From: Endomychus coccineus
Lineage: Eukaryota; Arthropoda; Insecta; Coleoptera; Endomychidae
NCBI GenBank assembly: GCA_958510875.1
Contig: OY294067.1
Location: 275,510,742 to 275,574,741 of the forward strand
Direction: 5' to 3'
DNA: 64,000 nucleotides
This document shows, one piece after another, positions 9,646-20,495 of this stretch (position 1 is its first letter; each line of letters opens with the position of its first letter). The position numbers and the translations under genes were made by a program. The notes under the pieces were generated by a model. It had not been told where the DNA came from. It worked only from the letters and a program-made list of their open reading frames with translations, and made no database searches.

Positions 9646-10725
9646 TTATAACAAGTGTTCAATGTGACCTCCACCTTCATTAATACAGAGGTCAATTCGA
9701 CGTAAAAAATTGAAATGCACTCTTCTTAAAACATCGTCATTTTCTCGTAGCGCATTTACAGCATTTTGAATTCTATTCCACAGTTGTTCGATGTTATTTA
9801 TTTGAACCTCGTACACTTGTCTTTTTAATTCTCCCCAGATGAAGAAGTCACAAGGGTTTAAATCTGGAGACCGCGGAGGCCATTGAATGGGTGCTTCTTG
9901 TCCCCTACCTATCCACCTGCCACCAAATTGTTCACCAAGATATTCTCTTACTGCACGTGCAAAATGAGGTGGTGCACCATCATGCATGAAGAACGTATTT
10001 CTACGCAAGTTAAGAGGCAAGTCTTCTAATAATTCTGGCAAATTTTGTTGAAGGAAACGGAGGTAACTATCGCCATTCAGACGATCAGGTAATCGTAACG
10101 GTCCGACTATAAATTCGCCAATAATTCCGACCCAGACATTAATTTTAAATTCACGTTGATAATGTCTACTTTTAATGGCATGTGGATTTTCATCTGCATA
10201 AACATGATCGTTGTGTAGGTTTGTCATACCGCGACGTGTAAAACAAGACTCATCAGTAAACAAGATCTTAGTATGGAATCCGTTGTCGACTACTCTGCGC
10301 TCCCGAATAGTTTGTAAAAAACTTAAACGTAATTCGTAGTCAGGTGGCAACAATTCTTGCACTGGCTGGATGTGAAATGGCCGAATTAATTGATCTCTAA
10401 TGATTCGACTTACAGTGCTTTTTGGAATTCCAGCTTCTCGTTGCAATCTTCTAGTACTGGTATTAGGATTGTTATCAATCATTTGAAGAACAGCTTCTTC
10501 CGCAATAGGTGTTCGAGCTTGTCGAGGTCTTCCAGCGTTAACTCTTACTGGGGTCAACCTCCCCGTTTCTCGAAGACGTCTTTCGATTCGGGCAAAAGTT
10601 TTATGGTTTGGAATTCTCCGGTTTGGATACCTCTCTTGATACACGCGAACACTTTCGCGGCAGTTACCTTGACAATATCCAAGAACTAATAACATGTCGG
10701 TCTGTTCATTAAAAGGAAAATTCAT
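9646..10725 (-). CDS. Mariner-related transposase (DDxD), intact
   Basis: A 359-residue transposase that would bind the ITRs and cut and paste the element in the nucleus. Residues about 5-60 form an insect-type helix-turn-helix domain (LVLGYCQGNCRESVRVYQER, then YPNRRIPNHKTFARI); a second HTH at about 73-115 includes NPNTSTRRLQREAGIPKSTV. The catalytic residues are D158 (LFTDESCF), D249 (FMHDGAPPH) and D293 (SPDLNPCDFFIWG). The spacing of 43 residues between the last two Asps is longer than the 34 of mariner and 37 of maT, and close to the 41 seen in some relatives and in the copy at 49.5-50.5 kb. The start ATG is followed by an unbroken frame ending HIEHLL and stop. The gene is single, lies wholly between the ITRs, and any promoter should be in the right ITR. 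I see no lesion that would inactivate it. Confidence 0.93.
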   Translation of the reverse strand: MNFPFNEQTDMLLVLGYCQGNCRESVRVYQERYPNRRIPNHKTFARIERRLRETGRLTPVRVNAGRPRQARTPIAEEAVLQMIDNNPNTSTRRLQREAGIPKSTVSRIIRDQLIRPFHIQPVQELLPPDYELRLSFLQTIRERRVVDNGFHTKILFTDESCFTRRGMTNLHNDHVYADENPHAIKSRHYQREFKINVWVGIIGEFIVGPLRLPDRLNGDSYLRFLQQNLPELLEDLPLNLRRNTFFMHDGAPPHFARAVREYLGEQFGGRWIGRGQEAPIQWPPRSPDLNPCDFFIWGELKRQVYEVQINNIEQLWNRIQNAVNALRENDDVLRRVHFNFLRRIDLCINEGGGHIEHLL

Positions 10726-10926
10726 AATTGTGGGACGTCAAAGGAACAGCAACAACAGCAATAACAATTAAACAAAAACAGTGATGACAATAAGAAATAA
10801 TAAAAAAACAAGCAAAAGAGAACAAATAACTGACACATTTACTGTTAACAATAAACTATGTTTCCTGTCAAAATCATAACATTTGGTTTTGTCTTTGTGT
10901 CCGCGGCCAACTAAATTTTGTATTAC

Positions 10927-11391
10927 AATTTTATTAAACCTATACCCGAAAATCGGTTATCAGTGTTTGCGAAAACATTTTTTTTCTTGAAAACTACGCA
11001 AAATACGGAGTTTTTACAAGAGTAAGAAAATGAAGATAATGAGTAGGCCTTCCAGATAAAAAAGTCTTAAAACCGTATTCCCACCCCTACAAAAATGGGG
11101 GAAAAAATGCCAAGGGGTGAGGGTGGTTCCAACCCCTCTACAATTTTCTTTGGGTTTTTTTGATTACTAAAAGTAAGCTAATCATCTAGAATACACATTT
11201 ACCAAATTTCATTAAATTTGTATAAAGCACTTCGGAACAACATACAAAAATGTATTTTTTTTAGTAAACTTTGAACTCTTCTCACGGACAAACGGTACAT
11301 TTTGGTATGCAGGTAAATTGGGCTCAATCGACTTATTTTGACCTCTAGAATACGTGGTAGCTCTGTGTCCCAGCAATATTGGGACACCCTG
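10927..11391. repeat. Right 465-bp ITR of mariner-related transposon
   Basis: Reverse complement of 9133-9597. It lies upstream of the transposase and would carry its promoter. Confidence 0.93.
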
Positions 11392-11393
11392 TA

Positions 11394-11810
11394 TAGCGCA
11401 ATTTCATCTAGGTGCGATACAAAACTAATGTGATTTCTCTTTCTTCAGCGATGTGAATGGAAACAGCAATATGACGACGTGTTGTCATTGAAATAAGAAG
11501 TCGCTGCCGATCCGTAATCCTCGGACAAGAATTCAAACAGAATTCATTATTCTCATTCTTTTTTTGTAAACAAAGATTTACGGACCTATGATGGAGTAGG
11601 AAAAACATTACAAACCCTTTTTAGTTATTACAGCTTTTTAGGATCACAGACACCGTCGGTGATTTCCCCACTTCCCGGCTTATTGAGTTTGACTGCGGCA
11701 ACTACAAAGGACCTAATTCGCTTCAGCGGCATTATCAAAGACATAATTAGTATTGTAGGTACATTCAATTATGATAAAATCAAAATGTAATACATATAAG
11801 TTCTTTGATT
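11394..11810. other. Unassigned sequence
   Basis: A short minus-strand frame is present at 11408-11608 without recognisable similarity. No repeat edges are seen. Confidence 0.4.
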
Positions 11811-12029
11811 CTAGTTTTGAAAGATCGTCTGGCCTATATAAAATTTATCACACTCTACCTTGTCTACTCCTGATTCTTGATCTTTTTTATTCTTACCTTT
11901 GTTGTTTTTAATATATTTGCCTACCGCATTATTAGTTCTAAAAGATGTGTGACATTGTATTTTCGTAGGTAATACCACAAGTGTATCGGTGATTATCGAA
12001 ATAGTAATTCCTTTGAATTTGAGAATCAA
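11811..12029 (-). pseudogene. PLE GIY-YIG fragment
   Basis: A 72-codon frame ends with QESGVDKVECDKFYIGQT, the GIY-YIG signature of a Penelope endonuclease with the Cys motif shortened, preceded by TSFRTNNAVGKYIKNN. The same peptide is encoded on the plus strand at about 15.47-15.62 kb, so the two are copies of one PLE family. Reverse transcriptase and the rest of the endonuclease are missing. Confidence 0.8.
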
Positions 12030-12143
12030 ATGCTAAAGCAATATAATTTGATTCGAAACCGAGAACGAATTAACGATAATCGCCGATAACACGAGTTGTA
12101 TTTGTTAAGATTATTTCATGAATAAAATCGAAACCATTTTTAT
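12030..12143. other. Short spacer
   Basis: AT-rich sequence between the PLE fragment and the recombinase stop codon. No feature is seen. Confidence 0.4.
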
Positions 12144-13345
12144 TTATTTATTATAAATATTAATATTAAATGTACAGTTTGTGCTGTTGTATATTTTAAC
12201 ATTATCCATATCCAGTTCGTCCTTTTTTGTACTAGTAGATACAACCGTCTGCGTTGTGGATACATTTACATCTTCACTCCTAAGATTTGAAATTATTTTG
12301 GCATGGTGTTCCTTGTTGAGTTGTAAATATGGTTTTATTGACGTTGAACTACTATGGCCAGTGACTTTAATTATTTGTTGTTCTCCGATTCCGGAACTTG
12401 CCAACTGACTGACAGCTGTAGATCTATTTAATTGATTCGAAATTTTAACTTTTTTTGTATCTAAACCAATTTTTTCAGCTGCAGATTTGGTCCATTTACT
12501 AATTTCATTTATACCAATTGGCATATTTTTGAACCAAGGACTATTATTGTCTTTATACCAATTGTTGTTAACCGTCAAAAATAGCCGATCCGTTTTAATA
12601 TTCACTCCTCTTTTTGATATCAGTTTCTTGAATACTCGAACTGGGCAATTTTCTGGTTTATCTTTATTTGGTACAAGCCATTTACTTTCCGCTATATTTC
12701 TTGCACCTCCTTGTGCAGTTTTCGTGAAAATTGGGTTGTATTCCAGTCTTCCTGATGGTTTTCCGTCGTTATTTATTTCTTCTTTGAAAAAATTAACCGA
12801 ACATCGACAAGCCTCGCCACCCCGCCAAGCCAATTCCACTGCAATTATATGATAAACTTTTCTCTGCAGTCCATTTGGATTATTTTGATCCCAACTTTGT
12901 ACAATATTTGTCATTTCTTCAGATGTCAAGGATACAGAAGATATTTTTTTTTTCTGGAATACTTTGCAGTCTTTTCCTTTTCATATTCCTGGCATTTCTA
13001 GCAACTTGAAAAGGTATATCTTTGAATGGATCTAAAGTACGGTTGTATTCGTTATAATATTTCTCTTGGAGCAATTTGGCAGTAGTATTCCACATAGTTT
13101 TCACTACCATTTCCTTATACTCACTTCCATCGATCTTTCGCATATTGAATGCCCATTCAGTAAGGATGTCCGCAAGTTTTTCATTAGATGTATTTTCTTC
13201 TAGAAGGTGATTTCGTTTTGAACAAAATTCTGTGAATTGTTTCCAAATGTATTTTTTGGACCGAATGGTATTTTGGTATCAGGTCTTTAATTTCATTTCT
13301 TATTTGTTCAAGATTATAATCACCGAAGCGGCTCTTATCACTCAT
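12144..13345 (-). pseudogene. Crypton-type tyrosine recombinase, two frameshifts
   Basis: Cryptons are DNA transposons that use a tyrosine recombinase. The frame begins with ATG at 13345 (MSDKSRFGDYNLEQIRNEIK), shifts near 13.24 kb into EENTSNEKLADILTEWAFNM and LRKID-like core-binding sequence (12919-13143), then shifts again into a 261-codon catalytic frame. In that frame the first catalytic Arg is R36 in AVELAWRGGEAC, the HxxR box reads NQLNR (R169 kept, His replaced by Gln at 166), the second His is in VTGHSSS (H192) and the nucleophile is Y201 in IKPYLQL. The full length would be about 400 residues, normal for the family. No inverted repeats are expected for Cryptons, and none are seen. 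Two indels make this a pseudogene as read; sequencing errors could mimic that. Confidence 0.8.
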
Positions 13346-13864
13346 TTTGACGTGTAAATTCGATTCAAGAATTATTGTTAATTTCCTTCATTTATGTTAC
13401 AGCCTACTATTCAATTTAACTAGGAACATTAATCCCGCATTTAGTTCTGAAATTATGCAACTAACAAAACATTTACTTGATATTTCAAACATCCCTCTAT
13501 TTCAGTTACCAATCACAGAGCGCGTCATTCGTAGTTTCGTCATTGCATGTCTAGTCTACTGCTTCTCGCTCGAGGTTATGTTTTGATAACATTTTGATTT
13601 AGTGATTTGATTAATCAACGAGTATGCAAAATTTGTCGAAAATTGTGAAGTTGATATGAATTAATAGTGAGTGCTTATTTAGTTTTGGTCAAAGTTTGGT
13701 GTTGTGTCATTATAGCAGCTTGCTAGTGGTAAGTTTGTGTTTTGATAATAACAAGAGCCGAACTACAAAATCGAAAACATGATGTTTTCATTTATCAACA
13801 CAAAAATTTCAACCAATCATAACACGCTATTTTAGCATAAGTGAAATAATCAAGTAAATTACAT
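13346..13864. other. Sequence upstream of the recombinase
   Basis: No coding similarity. Any promoter of the Crypton-type gene would lie here, but I see no clear TATA element. Confidence 0.35.
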
Positions 13865-15010
13865 ACATTATCAGTAAGTTTACCTACATATATTATTGAT
13901 CAATAATTATGAGTTTCAACCTTACTAGGGTGAACTAACTTCATTAAAATCCTATTTCTTAAGTAAATCAATCACAATTCTTTCTCCTTAGCCGTAATAG
14001 TTGCTATCTGTTTTATAATTGAAAATTGCTTATGATAATTTCATTCTGACATGGGGATAGTAGCAAGTCATATGTATCATGCTTTGAAGAGCAGCCAGTT
14101 TATGTTGTATGGGGTGTCATGCATTTTTGTGGATAATAATGTCCGTATGTGAAGACTTATGATATATTGATGGGAAATGTCTACTATTTAATTTAGTTAT
14201 GGTTAAGTCCAACAAGTTAATAGTTTGATTGACTCCTACTTCAAGCGTGAATTTAGCTTGGGCGTGTAGATTATTTAAATGTTGAATGAAAGAATAGAAT
14301 TTTCTGTGTTTCATTAAAGCATGTTAATATATTAATCGTCAACATACCGATGCCAATAAATGAATCTTTTTTTAATAGGGTTTCCCATTGCTTATCCTTC
14401 TTGAGTAGTATACACATTGTTATTGATTTGAGAAAGACATACTTCGAGAGTGCGTAATATTTCTTGTATTATAACAATGTTTGTATGTTTTTTCCAAGAT
14501 ACTTTGGATTATCAATAATGTTTGCCCCGAAAGTATACTAGGAAAGAGGTAAGTGACATCAAATGATATAAATTTACTATTGGGTGGTAAGGTAAAAACT
14601 TAAATTTTGTTAACCAGATCGTTAGAATTTTTTATGTCAAATTTCGGTTCAAATTTACAATGTTCTTTTAAGATTTGTAGTAATTTTTTTTTGATAAATT
14701 CGCAGATGGAGTATCGTAGTAACTGACCACGGGTCTTATAGAAAAATCTATTTTATATAATATAACTAACGAATATAATTTAGGCGCATGAGGGTTCATT
14801 TAAATAAATCTTTCTTTTCAAGAATTTGCCGGGCATTCCTTGATAACATTTTTAATGTTGTTTTGATATGAATTGGTTGGGTCTTTTTCCATTAATTTGA
14901 AACTCTCTGACATCAGAAAATCTAATGTTTCATTGATATAATTATCCCGGTCAAAAGCAATGACTGTATTATCTTTATCTGCCTTCGTGAAAGTTATTTT
15001 TCATTACTTA
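13865..15010 (-). pseudogene. PLE reverse transcriptase remnant, minus strand
   Basis: Minus-strand frames give DNTVIAFDRDNYINETLDFL and LMEKDPTNSYQNNIKNVIKE near 15.0-14.8 kb (N-terminal PLE block). They then run through degraded RT to FTLEVGVNQTINLLDLTITK and FPSIYHKSSHTDIIIHKN at 14.31-14.12 kb (block after the catalytic site), and on to tail sequence near 13.9-14.1 kb. Multiple stops are present. Its distal part (13.87-14.18 kb) is an inverted repeat of the plus-strand PLE at 15.1-15.44 kb. Confidence 0.8.
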
Positions 15011-15039
15011 TTTATTTAAATTAATATTTATTATTTTTG

Positions 15040-15840
15040 TGAAAATCGATTTAACAATCTTTTCCACAAGTCAATCAAATTAACTTTCTTGATTTAACCA
15101 TACCTGAATTAAATAGTAAACATTCAATATATCATAAACCTTCACATACGGACTTTATTATCCACAAAAATTCAAACTAGCCAATACAAAATAAACTGAC
15201 TGCTCTTCAAAGCCTGATACATAGACTTGTTACAATCCCCATGCCAGAATTAAATTACCATAAGGAATTTTCAATTATAAAACAGATAGCAACTAATAAC
15301 GGCTATAACGAAAAAATTGTGATTGATTTACTCAAGAAAAAAGATTATAATGAAGCAATAAAGTTCGTTTACCCTAGTACAGTTAAGACTCTTAATTATA
15401 GATCAATAATGTATGTAGGCAAACTTTCTGCTAATGTTTGGAATTAACTTCAAAACACAATGTTACCACATCTTTTAGAACAAATAATACGGTAGGCAAA
15501 TGAATTAAAAACAACAATGATAAGAATAGAAAAGGTCAAGAATCAGGAGTAAAGAAGGTATAGTGTGATGATTGTGATAAATTCTATATCGGTCAGACAG
15601 GAAGATCTTTCAATACTAGAATTAAAGAACATTTTAATTCGAATAAAGGAGATTCAAAAGTTGTAATATTAAAGGAACTGATCATCATTTTAAAGATGAT
15701 TTTGAGATTCTCCATAAGTCAGTTAAAAGTGAGGTATTAAACAACTTAGAGAAAATTTAAATCAATAAGCTTAAAAATAAAGGAAACCTTTCAAATGATT
15801 AGAAGGACTTTACCAATTTTAAATTATTAAATTTATTTGT
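15040..15840 (+). pseudogene. PLE RT C-terminus and GIY-YIG remnant, plus strand
   Basis: The plus strand reads LTIPELNSKHSIYHKPSHTD, then a clean 68-codon frame from 15241 (MPELNYHKEFSIIKQIATNN) encoding the RT-endonuclease linker. In a shifted frame it gives SFRTNN and QESGVKKV, and after a stop CDDCDKFYIGQTGRSF and TRIKEHFNSNKGDSK, an otherwise complete GIY-YIG signature. The tail EILHKSVKSEVLNNLEKI follows. Frameshifts and a stop between GVKKV and CDDC show decay. Together with the minus-strand copy it forms a divergent pair with about 30 bp between them. Confidence 0.8.
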
Positions 15841-15936
15841 AAGTAACTCTTATTCTACTGTACACGTACCTGACTCATCCCCCCCTCTTACTCTTAATTT
15901 TGATATTGGAGGAATAAACCATAGTTCGTAGAACCA

Positions 15937-15972
15937 TTGTTTGATAAAGCCAGTGTGGTGAAACATGTCAAG
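15937..15972 (+). ncRNA. Degenerate hammerhead-like motif behind PLE
   Basis: TTTGATAAAGCC, then GGTGAAACATGTC, has the order of PLE hammerhead parts (CTGATGA-like box, stem II GCC/GGT, GAAAC, short stem III, cleavage-type C) and lies in sense about 100 bp after the PLE tail. The first core box is mutated, so activity is unlikely. Confidence 0.4.
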
Positions 15973-16096
15973 TTTTGTTTAATAAAATTTTGTTAAAATT
16001 TATTACGTATATTTTTTAAAACTATGATTATTTCTTATTCATAGTGGAACATGATTTATAATTTACAGCAGAGCTAGTTAGAAGATGAACCCAAAA

Positions 16097-16960
16097 TGTA
16101 ATAATAATAATAATGATAATAATAACGTTTATTATATATAAACTGGTTTATCGGCAGTAGAATTTACAACAATAGTTAAAATAAACTAGATAATTAATTC
16201 ACGAAAGTTCATATATGTACAACATATATGAACTTTGTTTGTGAAAAATATAATTTTAATTCAAATAAATAATAACTGTTAAGATAAAGTAAATCTCAAA
16301 ATTGATAAAGTAATTTTTAGACTGATAAGTAAAATATAAAAAATTGAAAAAAAAACTTATTGCATAATACTCATAACATAGACAATACAAAAATAATATA
16401 TATTGTGAAAAGTTTTTCTAGTTGTATTTAATATCCAAAGTTTAATTTTGCATTTATAATGTTTAATATTATTCAACAATTCAATATCAGCAGGAAGCAT
16501 ATAAATAAGAACACTAACAAGATAAGTATGATTTTTTTGCCCTATGGTTCTTAACGATTTTGGTTTCATTGTCAAATTCAATTTATTTCGTGTACTATAC
16601 GCATGCATCGGATAATTTAAGTTGTTTTTATTGATAAAAGCGTTATCTAGGATACTTAATAAGTCCATTACCTTGACATCCTTAAATGGAAGGTCTGATG
16701 AGTAAGTACGTTTTTTGTTAGCAATTATTTTTAAAAATCTTTTTTGTAGCGTATCTAATTTTTTATTGCACTATCTACTGCTCCTCCCCAACCTATCATC
16801 CCATAACTCAGTTGTGATTGAACAAGAGCATAGTACATTACCATTAGATTTTCAGGAATCAAGTATTCTCTCATAAATTTTATTTTAGGTAACAATAAAT
16901 CATACGATCTATAACTGGGATATCTCCTCAGTCAGAATATAATTTGCGATAATACTGCAT
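16097..16960 (-). pseudogene. Non-LTR retrotransposon 3' end, minus strand
   Basis: The minus strand from about 16.95 kb reads QSQLSYGMIGWGGAVD, then with a frameshift LDTLQKRFLKIIANKK, the thumb region of a jockey/CR1-like reverse transcriptase. A 103-codon frame (16668-16357) follows with YSTRNKLNLTMKPKSLRT, the usual C-terminal region. The 3' UTR runs to an AAT-type microsatellite at about 16100-16125, the kind of simple-repeat tail these elements use instead of poly(A). The catalytic core and endonuclease are absent. It differs from the copy at 17.5-18.4 kb, so at least two families are present. Confidence 0.7.
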
Positions 16961-17500
16961 TCATTCATAATCACACCCTGCAAGTCAGTCAGGGGTTGGT
17001 ACGAGAGCTTTCGAACGATTCAATCTGAAAGTGTTGCCAAGATATTAACCGTACCAACCTGTTCAAATGTTAGACTAATAATTAACTGAACTAGTGCCTT
17101 ATACTGTTATTTCACTGTTCCGTCGGCGAATCTGTGCTTGCATTCAAGTGGATATCACGCAAGATATCTTACAGTTATGACGTTTAGGATTCGGCGGCGA
17201 ATCTCTGAAAGATCTTTTATCACTATCTATTAAATTACGTATATTGAATATAATTTCAAGTTATGTTTCTTGACAGACGTCTGAAGTATTTTTCCAATAT
17301 TCTAACTGCTAGAAAGTTATTTAAATGGTCTATGTCAGAATTGCCTCAATTTATTTCATGCAACAACTTATTGACGTTATAAGAAAAACCTGAAATATAA
17401 TGAACATCAATTATCAAAAGGACGAAAATTACTTAATGAACTACAAGTTCAGATTTTACTGGAGAGGAGTTGGAGGAGCCGAGTTTCTAAACTAGTACGT
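16961..17500. other. Unassigned sequence
   Basis: No recognisable coding or repeat signal. Confidence 0.4.
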
Positions 17501-17539
17501 TAATAGTATGTTACGGGCATCTGACTCTTAGAAAATTTC

Positions 17540-18423
17540 CCGCTCGTATTGGTCACAGATACTCTTCCAAATATGACTTTCATAGTGGTGTACCCCAGGG
17601 GTCAGTACTTGGCCTGTTCTGTTTATTTCATATGTCTGTGATGTTCGTAACTATGTTCAGTCGATGATCTATTTTTATGCCGATGATTTACGCAAACCTA
17701 TCCAACTAAAATACAAACTTATTCAAGAAGATTTGAACCAAATATCGATCTGGTGTAGATTATGGCAGATTCCTCTTAATATTCAAAAGTGTATTGTATT
17801 GCACATGGGAAAGCATCACCCCCACAGCATTTACAACTTGAATGATATTCAATTGAAGACGGTTACCGAGCACGAGGATCTTGGACTGACCATCTCGGCA
17901 GATTTATCTTGGACCCAGCACTTAAGCAATGTAACAAAAAAAGCAAAAACTTCCACTTACTTACTTTCTAAGGCATTTCACAAAATTTCCACTCATCACT
18001 TCTATAATCTTTATATCACATATACACTCCCCATTCTTGAGTTCACGGGGCCGGTTTGGAGTATCGACTGGTCACGTGATGGACTGGTCACGTGATGCTA
18101 CTCTATTTCATTTGGCGTCTACAGACTGTGTTACGATAAAGGGGTTAGCATTCTGAATGCAACAACATGGTTTATTCGAGTACCATTTGAATCACCTATT
18201 CAGTCTCTACCAGAATCAACGTTTGAGAGGTCACAATTGGAAACTTAAAAAGGAACACTTCAAATCGAACTCAAGTCAGGGCTTCCTTGCTAATAGAATT
18301 TTTTCTGAGTGGAATGATCTCCCTTGTGATGTTGTGTGTGCTACGTCAGTTAACACCTTTAAAACAGTTACGACAAATACAAAATATCTACCTAAAGTTT
18401 GTGTTTTTCTCTCCAGTATCTAG
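17540..18423 (+). pseudogene. Non-LTR retrotransposon reverse transcriptase, plus strand
   Basis: The stretch GVPQGSVLGLFCLF at about 17.58 kb is followed, after a frameshift, by a 143-codon frame starting at 17664 with IYFYADDL, an intact catalytic YADD box. QIPLNIQKCIVLHMGK and HEDLGLTISADLSW (the conserved DLGV-like block) come next. A second frame (18157-18423) has RLRGHNWKLKKEHFKSN and FLANRIFSEWNDLPCDVV, the typical end of such proteins. Two frameshifts and the missing 5' half mean it is dead. It is AT-rich like its surroundings. Confidence 0.85.
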
Positions 18424-18501
18424 TGGATTGTCCTGTTTTAGAAAAACTAATGTTGATCTCCATTGTGATTCGATTTATTGAGAAATAATTGTTCATATTT
18501 G

Positions 18502-18767
18502 CAGTGGCGTGCAAAGGCATGTCGTATTGGGGTTGGAAAAAATATAACTTTATATAAATTATATAAGCAAAAAAAAATATACTGATATAATTATGTAATA
18601 TCAAAATGAAAAAAAATTATTGTTCTCAAAATGTTGTTGACCAGGGTGACTCTAAAAAAATTTGTTAGTTTTACAATTTTTTCAAAATTTTGTTGAATGA
18701 TCAATGTTTTTTAGGAATTTTGGGGATTGCAAATGCAACCTTTGCAACCCTTGTTTGCACGTCACTG
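18502..18767. mobile_element. 266-bp hAT-type MITE
   Basis: Terminal inverted repeats CAGTGGCGTGCAAAGG and CCTTGTTTGCACGTCACTG bound a non-coding, T/A-rich interior. The 8-bp flanks are CATATTTG and CATATATG (one mismatch), matching the 8-bp target duplications of hAT transposons; the CAGTG terminus also fits. No transposase is encoded. Confidence 0.8.
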
Positions 18768-19289
18768 CATATATGTATTACTTCACAACTTTTGACACTG
18801 TATTTTTAGTGATTGAGCCTAAATAGGTATTCTACCTCGGCTCATTACCTACATTTAATAATAATAATTTGTAGTGAAATGTTTCATTTCATACTGTATT
18901 TACTAAATAACGAGTTTAAAATTTATATCTGTATTGTCGGAATGATATATCTATGGCTTGATGTAAAATATAAATGATACTTAACTTGTTAAGTTTAGAA
19001 AACTTGTTCATGGCTTAGCTATTGATTGCATTATTGTCAGAACATTTGGTATACAATTTGTTCAAATATTATTATTTTTTTATTCTTATACTATGACTAC
19101 ACGAGAGGGAAACCTTTAATGTTCTAAGAACATCGTGTGAGATAGCGGTGGAATGGTGGGAGAGGAGATATGCATTGGAATTTTTCTTGAAGATTTGGAG
19201 ATTATAGGAATAGGGAAAGACCTCACTAGGTAAAAAATTTCTCAACTTCGCAATAAAAAAATAAAAAAAAGTCTGGTAGGAAGAAGTTC
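18768..19289. other. Unassigned AT-rich sequence
   Basis: A short AAT run occurs near 18858. Nothing else is recognised. Confidence 0.4.
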
Positions 19290-19500
19290 GGCAGGTCTCG
19301 AGCTTGACAATGAAGGGGTGACTAGTTTGAGCTCGTCCAGTCTTTCTCGTGGTGGAACAACAGACGAGATTTCTGTTTAATACCGACCATGGACATATCT
19401 ATAGAAACAGGAGAGATCTCTCACCTTTCTACTATGTTCTAGACAGGTCAATGAACTCGTAAGTGTGACATCATCAATCAAATGGATAGTTCTATGCTGT
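19290..19500 (-). pseudogene. Non-LTR retrotransposon 3' fragment, related to 1.1-1.4 kb
   Basis: The sequence aligns with 1158-1375 (shared words such as GAGCTTGACAATGAAGG, GACGAGATTTCTG and GTGTGACATCRTCAATC). It therefore represents the last ~200 bp of the same family, in the same orientation. Reading frames are broken. Confidence 0.75.
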
Positions 19501-20487
19501 ACCACTACGAAAATCTTGTTCTGTTATTGTTGTTACCATGAAATCTTTCACAGGGATAGCCGATGTACATTGTTTTCGTAGTTCATAATCTTTAAGAAAT
19601 CTAAACATTTGAATGTTTGGCTCATTGTTATAATTTCCCTTACAGCCAAGACCACAATATTTATTCAGCATGAGTAGTATTCAAAGACTTATACATCAAA
19701 ATCGAGCCGAAATATGATACATAGAAAAAGATCCGTCTTAACTAAACCATAGCCAACTATGATTCCTATTTAAAATACTACTTTAGGCCACAACTCGAAA
19801 TTGAGCTTTTTTCAAATTTTCTCGACGCCACTGGATTACACAGAAAAAAGTGTTTCAAGAATGTATGAGTTATTTTCTCCTAACTTTACAAACAACCACG
19901 ATATTCACATGTGTCTAAAAGTCGAAAAATCGAACTTTTGTTTATGAAACGGAAACAAAGCGCCAAGTGATTTGAAGGAATTGATGGAAACTTAACGCTG
20001 GCTTATTTTTACGAAGAGGTTGGTTATTTTATATAGTTAAAGTGTTGTACATAGGTACTAATTGTATAGCAAATTTTTGTTTCCGCCAGTGAATTTGTCT
20101 CAAAAAACGAGAATTTGACTTCCATTTTTTTGTATCTCTTATAGTTACCAAGTGACCCTATACAATATCGAAATTTGCAGACCTCGTACCGCCCACAAAA
20201 AATTTAAATAACATCACAAGCCTATCTATTCACATTTGCAGTTAGTAAGTATTTGTATAAAAGGAAAGTTGAAAAAAGTACCATATCGGTTGTATTGCAA
20301 CATTGGTTTTGCCTAAGAAAAATTATGTATCAAATTAAAAGTTCCTTCAGGGCCACCTATAATGGCCTGCGGCCCACCGACAACTCTTCCAGCCTCATAT
20401 ATGGCCAGTCCAATCCTGAACGTTTCGCGTAAATTTGCCAATAATGGATTGAAGCATTACCGAGATGTGGAGTTTTTTCGAATCTTC
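19501..20487. other. Unassigned sequence
   Basis: No domain or repeat boundary recognised up to the hAT target site. Confidence 0.4.
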
Positions 20488-20495
20488 ACTTAGAC

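Larger units (their letters stand above)
9133..11391 (-). mobile_element. Mariner-related transposon with long ITRs, apparently intact
   Basis: The element is 2,259 bp, flanked by TA at 9131-9132 and 11392-11393, the target duplication of Tc1/mariner transposons. Both ends begin CAGGGTGTCCCAATATTGCT and continue as inverted repeats of 465 bp that seem to differ by only about one base. One uninterrupted transposase gene lies between them. Near-identical ends plus an open frame indicate recent insertion. Confidence 0.93.

Noticed and set aside
12487..12852. A 121-codon plus-strand open frame
   Set aside because: It is antisense to the catalytic domain of the Crypton-type recombinase, whose motifs are clear on the other strand.
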